Shown here in pieces: positions 12,606 to 14,275 of a DNA stretch of 14,275 nucleotides; the first letter of the stretch is position 1, and every line of letters starts with the position of its first letter. This DNA is from Candidatus Fermentibacterota bacterium (GTDB lineage Bacteria; Fermentibacterota; Fermentibacteria; Fermentibacterales; JCC-6). The stretch covers positions 1-14,275 of the forward strand of contig JAUWJE010000013.1 of the NCBI GenBank assembly GCA_030607835.1. The letters run 5' to 3'. The position numbers were made by a program, and so were the translations under genes. Under the pieces are notes generated by a model. That model was not told the origin of the DNA. It did not search any database and saw only the letters and a program-made list of their open reading frames with translations.

Positions 12606-13093
12606 TCATTCTCTCCTGAAAATTCTTTCCGGATATGATTCAGCAATCCTCCATCCGCAAGGATCGAGAGCATTTCAGGTGGAAGAGCGGGAAAATTAAA
12701 TGCTCTGCCTCCAATTCTGATGAGGCCACCTACAGGATCAACTTCGACTTCGTCTCCCTCATTATAGGCTTCAACCGCTTCAGGACTCTGTACAAGAAGG
12801 AGTCCCTGATTTATCGCGCTTCTGTAGAATATTCTCGCAAATGACTTGGCAATAACCGCTGTAACGCCCACGTATCGAAGACCAAGCGAGGGTTGTTCTC
12901 TGCTGGATCCGCATCCGAAATTCTCTCCAGCGATTATGATATCTCCGGGTTTTACCGACTCCGCAAAGTCTGAATCAAGATCCTCCAGCAGATGCTCGCG
13001 GATCTCAGGACCTGTGGAACAGGTGTATGTGTATTTGCCCGGAAAAAGTAGATCGGTATTGATATCATCCTGTTTGTAACAAAATACGGTCAT
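12602..13093 (-). CDS. leuD: 3-isopropylmalate/homoaconitate-type dehydratase, small subunit
   Basis: Swivel-domain subunit of a two-subunit Fe-S hydro-lyase, usually 3-isopropylmalate dehydratase in leucine synthesis. At 163 residues it is the short archaeal/LeuD2-like type. Visible signatures are DDINTDLLFPGKY (9-21), GENFGCGSSREQ (56-67) and SFARIFYRSAINQGLL (84-99), which form the substrate-binding face against the large subunit. The substrate-discriminating loop just after NTD reads KYTYTCST (20-27). I cannot match it confidently to the isopropylmalate or the homoaconitate version, so the substrate stays open. The ATG overlaps the leuC stop (TAATG), with GGGAGGTG about seven bases before it. 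It continues with a four-base overlap into the beta-barrel gene. Confidence 0.88.
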   Translation of the reverse strand: MTVFCYKQDDINTDLLFPGKYTYTCSTGPEIREHLLEDLDSDFAESVKPGDIIIAGENFGCGSSREQPSLGLRYVGVTAVIAKSFARIFYRSAINQGLLLVQSPEAVEAYNEGDEVEVDPVGGLIRIGGRAFNFPALPPEMLSILADGGLLNHIRKEFSGENE

Positions 13094-14275
13094 TACAGCA
13101 CCTCCCGGGGATCAGTGATTCTACCGGTTATCGCAGATGCGGCTGCCGTCTCCGGGCTGGAGAGGTAAATCTCTGCATCCTTCTCACCCATTCGACCCTT
13201 GAAATTCCTGTTTGCTGTGGACAGACACCTCTCATCAGGCGCCAGAGCCCCCTGGTGAGCGCCAAGACATGGACCGCAACCTGGAGGAAGAATCACTGCT
13301 CCAGCAGTGACAAAGTCCTGAATAAGTCCCATCTCCATAGCTTTCAGGTACTCCTTCCTGGATGCGGGACCTACAAGCAATCGAACATCGCTATGAACCG
13401 TACGCCCCCGCAGGATTGAAAGAGCGGCTTGAAAATCCTCTACGCGTCCATTTGTGCATGTTCCAATAAAAACCTGATCTATTCTTGTTTCGGGAAGCTC
13501 CTGAATCGGAATTACATTATCAACCTGGTGCGGACAGGCAACCACGGGAACAATATCAGCAAGATCGTATTCAAGCGATCTTGCATACTCTGCATCATGA
13601 TCACTCCAGATTGCTGCGCTGATGTCAACTCCTATAGCTTCTAAGTACCTGTTAGTTACCGAATTAGCTGGGAATGCGGCAATCTTGGCACCCATCTCGA
13701 TTCCCATATTAGCGATTGTCATTCTATCGCAGATTCTCAGACCGGCCACTGCGGAACCATTGAATTCCACAGCCATATAATTCGCCCCGCCAGCTCCGAT
13801 ATCACTGATAATTGTAAGAATAAGATCTTTTGCGGAAATACCGGTGGTGAAACCGCCGGTAATATCAATATTAATCGTTTCAGGTACTCTGAACCATGTT
13901 TTACCGGTTATCCAGATCCCGGCTGCCTCAGTCCTGTCAATGCCCGTCGCAAAGCAGTTGAAGGCACCATAGGTACATGTATGGCTGTCACTGCCGACAA
14001 CAATGGATCCAGGTTCAACAAGTCCCATCTCCGGCAGAACCTGGTGACATACACCCGTCCCGATATCATAGAAATGTTTGATATCCTGCTCACGAACAAA
14101 TTTCCTGATTTTTCTGTGACCGATAGCATTCTTGCTCGAAGCAGCGGGAATGACGTGATCAAGTACAATGGCTAGTCTGTCCGGATACCGTACTTTACTG
14201 CCGGGGACTGTAGCTTCGAATTTTCCGATTATCGCGGAACTGGTATCGTGCGTAAGTACATAATCAGGTTCCACA
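13093..14275 (-). CDS. leuC: 3-isopropylmalate/homoaconitate-type dehydratase, large subunit (N-terminus outside window)
   Basis: Catalytic Fe-S subunit of the same enzyme. It interconverts hydroxy-acid isomers by dehydration and rehydration. The visible 393 residues start inside the conserved DxVxVEPDYVLTHD region. The GTG that could be read at 14274 is an internal valine and about 25 residues are missing beyond base 14275. The three [4Fe-4S] cysteines are present: C273 in GTCTNGR and C333/C336 in PPGCGPCLG (numbered from the first visible residue). Other signatures are LDHVIPA (38-44), GVCHQVLPE (74-82), VGSDSHTCTYGA (93-104) and TANRNFKGRMG (353-363). The length class, about 420 residues, is that of archaeal/thermophile-type LeuC and not the 466-residue E. 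coli form. A one-base overlap with leuD and shared strand indicate an operon whose promoter is outside the window. Confidence 0.92.
   Translation of the reverse strand, partial: VEPDYVLTHDTSSAIIGKFEATVPGSKVRYPDRLAIVLDHVIPAASSKNAIGHRKIRKFVREQDIKHFYDIGTGVCHQVLPEMGLVEPGSIVVGSDSHTCTYGAFNCFATGIDRTEAAGIWITGKTWFRVPETINIDITGGFTTGISAKDLILTIISDIGAGGANYMAVEFNGSAVAGLRICDRMTIANMGIEMGAKIAAFPANSVTNRYLEAIGVDISAAIWSDHDAEYARSLEYDLADIVPVVACPHQVDNVIPIQELPETRIDQVFIGTCTNGRVEDFQAALSILRGRTVHSDVRLLVGPASRKEYLKAMEMGLIQDFVTAGAVILPPGCGPCLGAHQGALAPDERCLSTANRNFKGRMGEKDAEIYLSSPETAAASAITGRITDPREVL

Overview
The window looks like a chromosomal segment of a Gram-negative bacterium of moderate GC content. It holds housekeeping and envelope genes. 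I see no phage, transposon, CRISPR or conjugation genes. Two signal-peptide beta-barrel proteins show an outer membrane. A secreted M14 peptidase ends in a YPNP-type C-terminal sorting domain, which is typical of the Bacteroidetes/FCB group and neighbouring candidate phyla. TTG start codons are common, beginning four of the genes here. I would place the organism in an FCB-like, possibly uncultured lineage, but the sequence alone does not fix the phylum.

Layout. (1) 1-2545, minus strand: a three-gene run of secreted M14 carboxypeptidase, J-domain/TPR protein and MerR-type regulator (the last cut by the window edge). (2) 2671-2904, plus strand: rpsT (ribosomal protein S20), read from a promoter packed back-to-back with that of the peptidase run. 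(3) 3007-5474, minus strand: a beta-barrel protein of unknown function and glgC (ADP-glucose synthesis for glycogen). (4) 5636-7693, plus strand: a four-gene operon behind a consensus sigma-70-type promoter, consisting of a DUF2089 zinc-ribbon/HTH protein, an 85-residue membrane protein, a SHOCT-like protein and a degenerate YchF-like GTPase homologue. This is the least explained part of the window. (5) 7697-14275, minus strand, read leftwards: leuC (5' end outside the window), leuD, a small beta-barrel protein, tRNA-Thr(CGU), glmM, glmS (broken by a one-base frameshift) and a YihY/BrkB membrane protein.

How the genes fit together. GlmS (fructose-6-P to glucosamine-6-P) and GlmM (glucosamine-6-P to glucosamine-1-P) are consecutive steps toward UDP-GlcNAc. 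They overlap by 13 bases behind a promoter that also serves the tRNA. GlgC draws on the same hexose-phosphate pool for glycogen. LeuCD form a two-subunit Fe-S hydro-lyase of branched-chain or 2-oxoacid metabolism. In the 5636-7693 operon, short sequence motifs recur between the encoded proteins. This suggests that they interact, perhaps in an envelope-linked regulatory system, but the function is unknown.

No stretch longer than 300 bases lacks a gene. The longest gaps are 4039-4211 and 5475-5635, and their promoters and inverted repeats are listed below.
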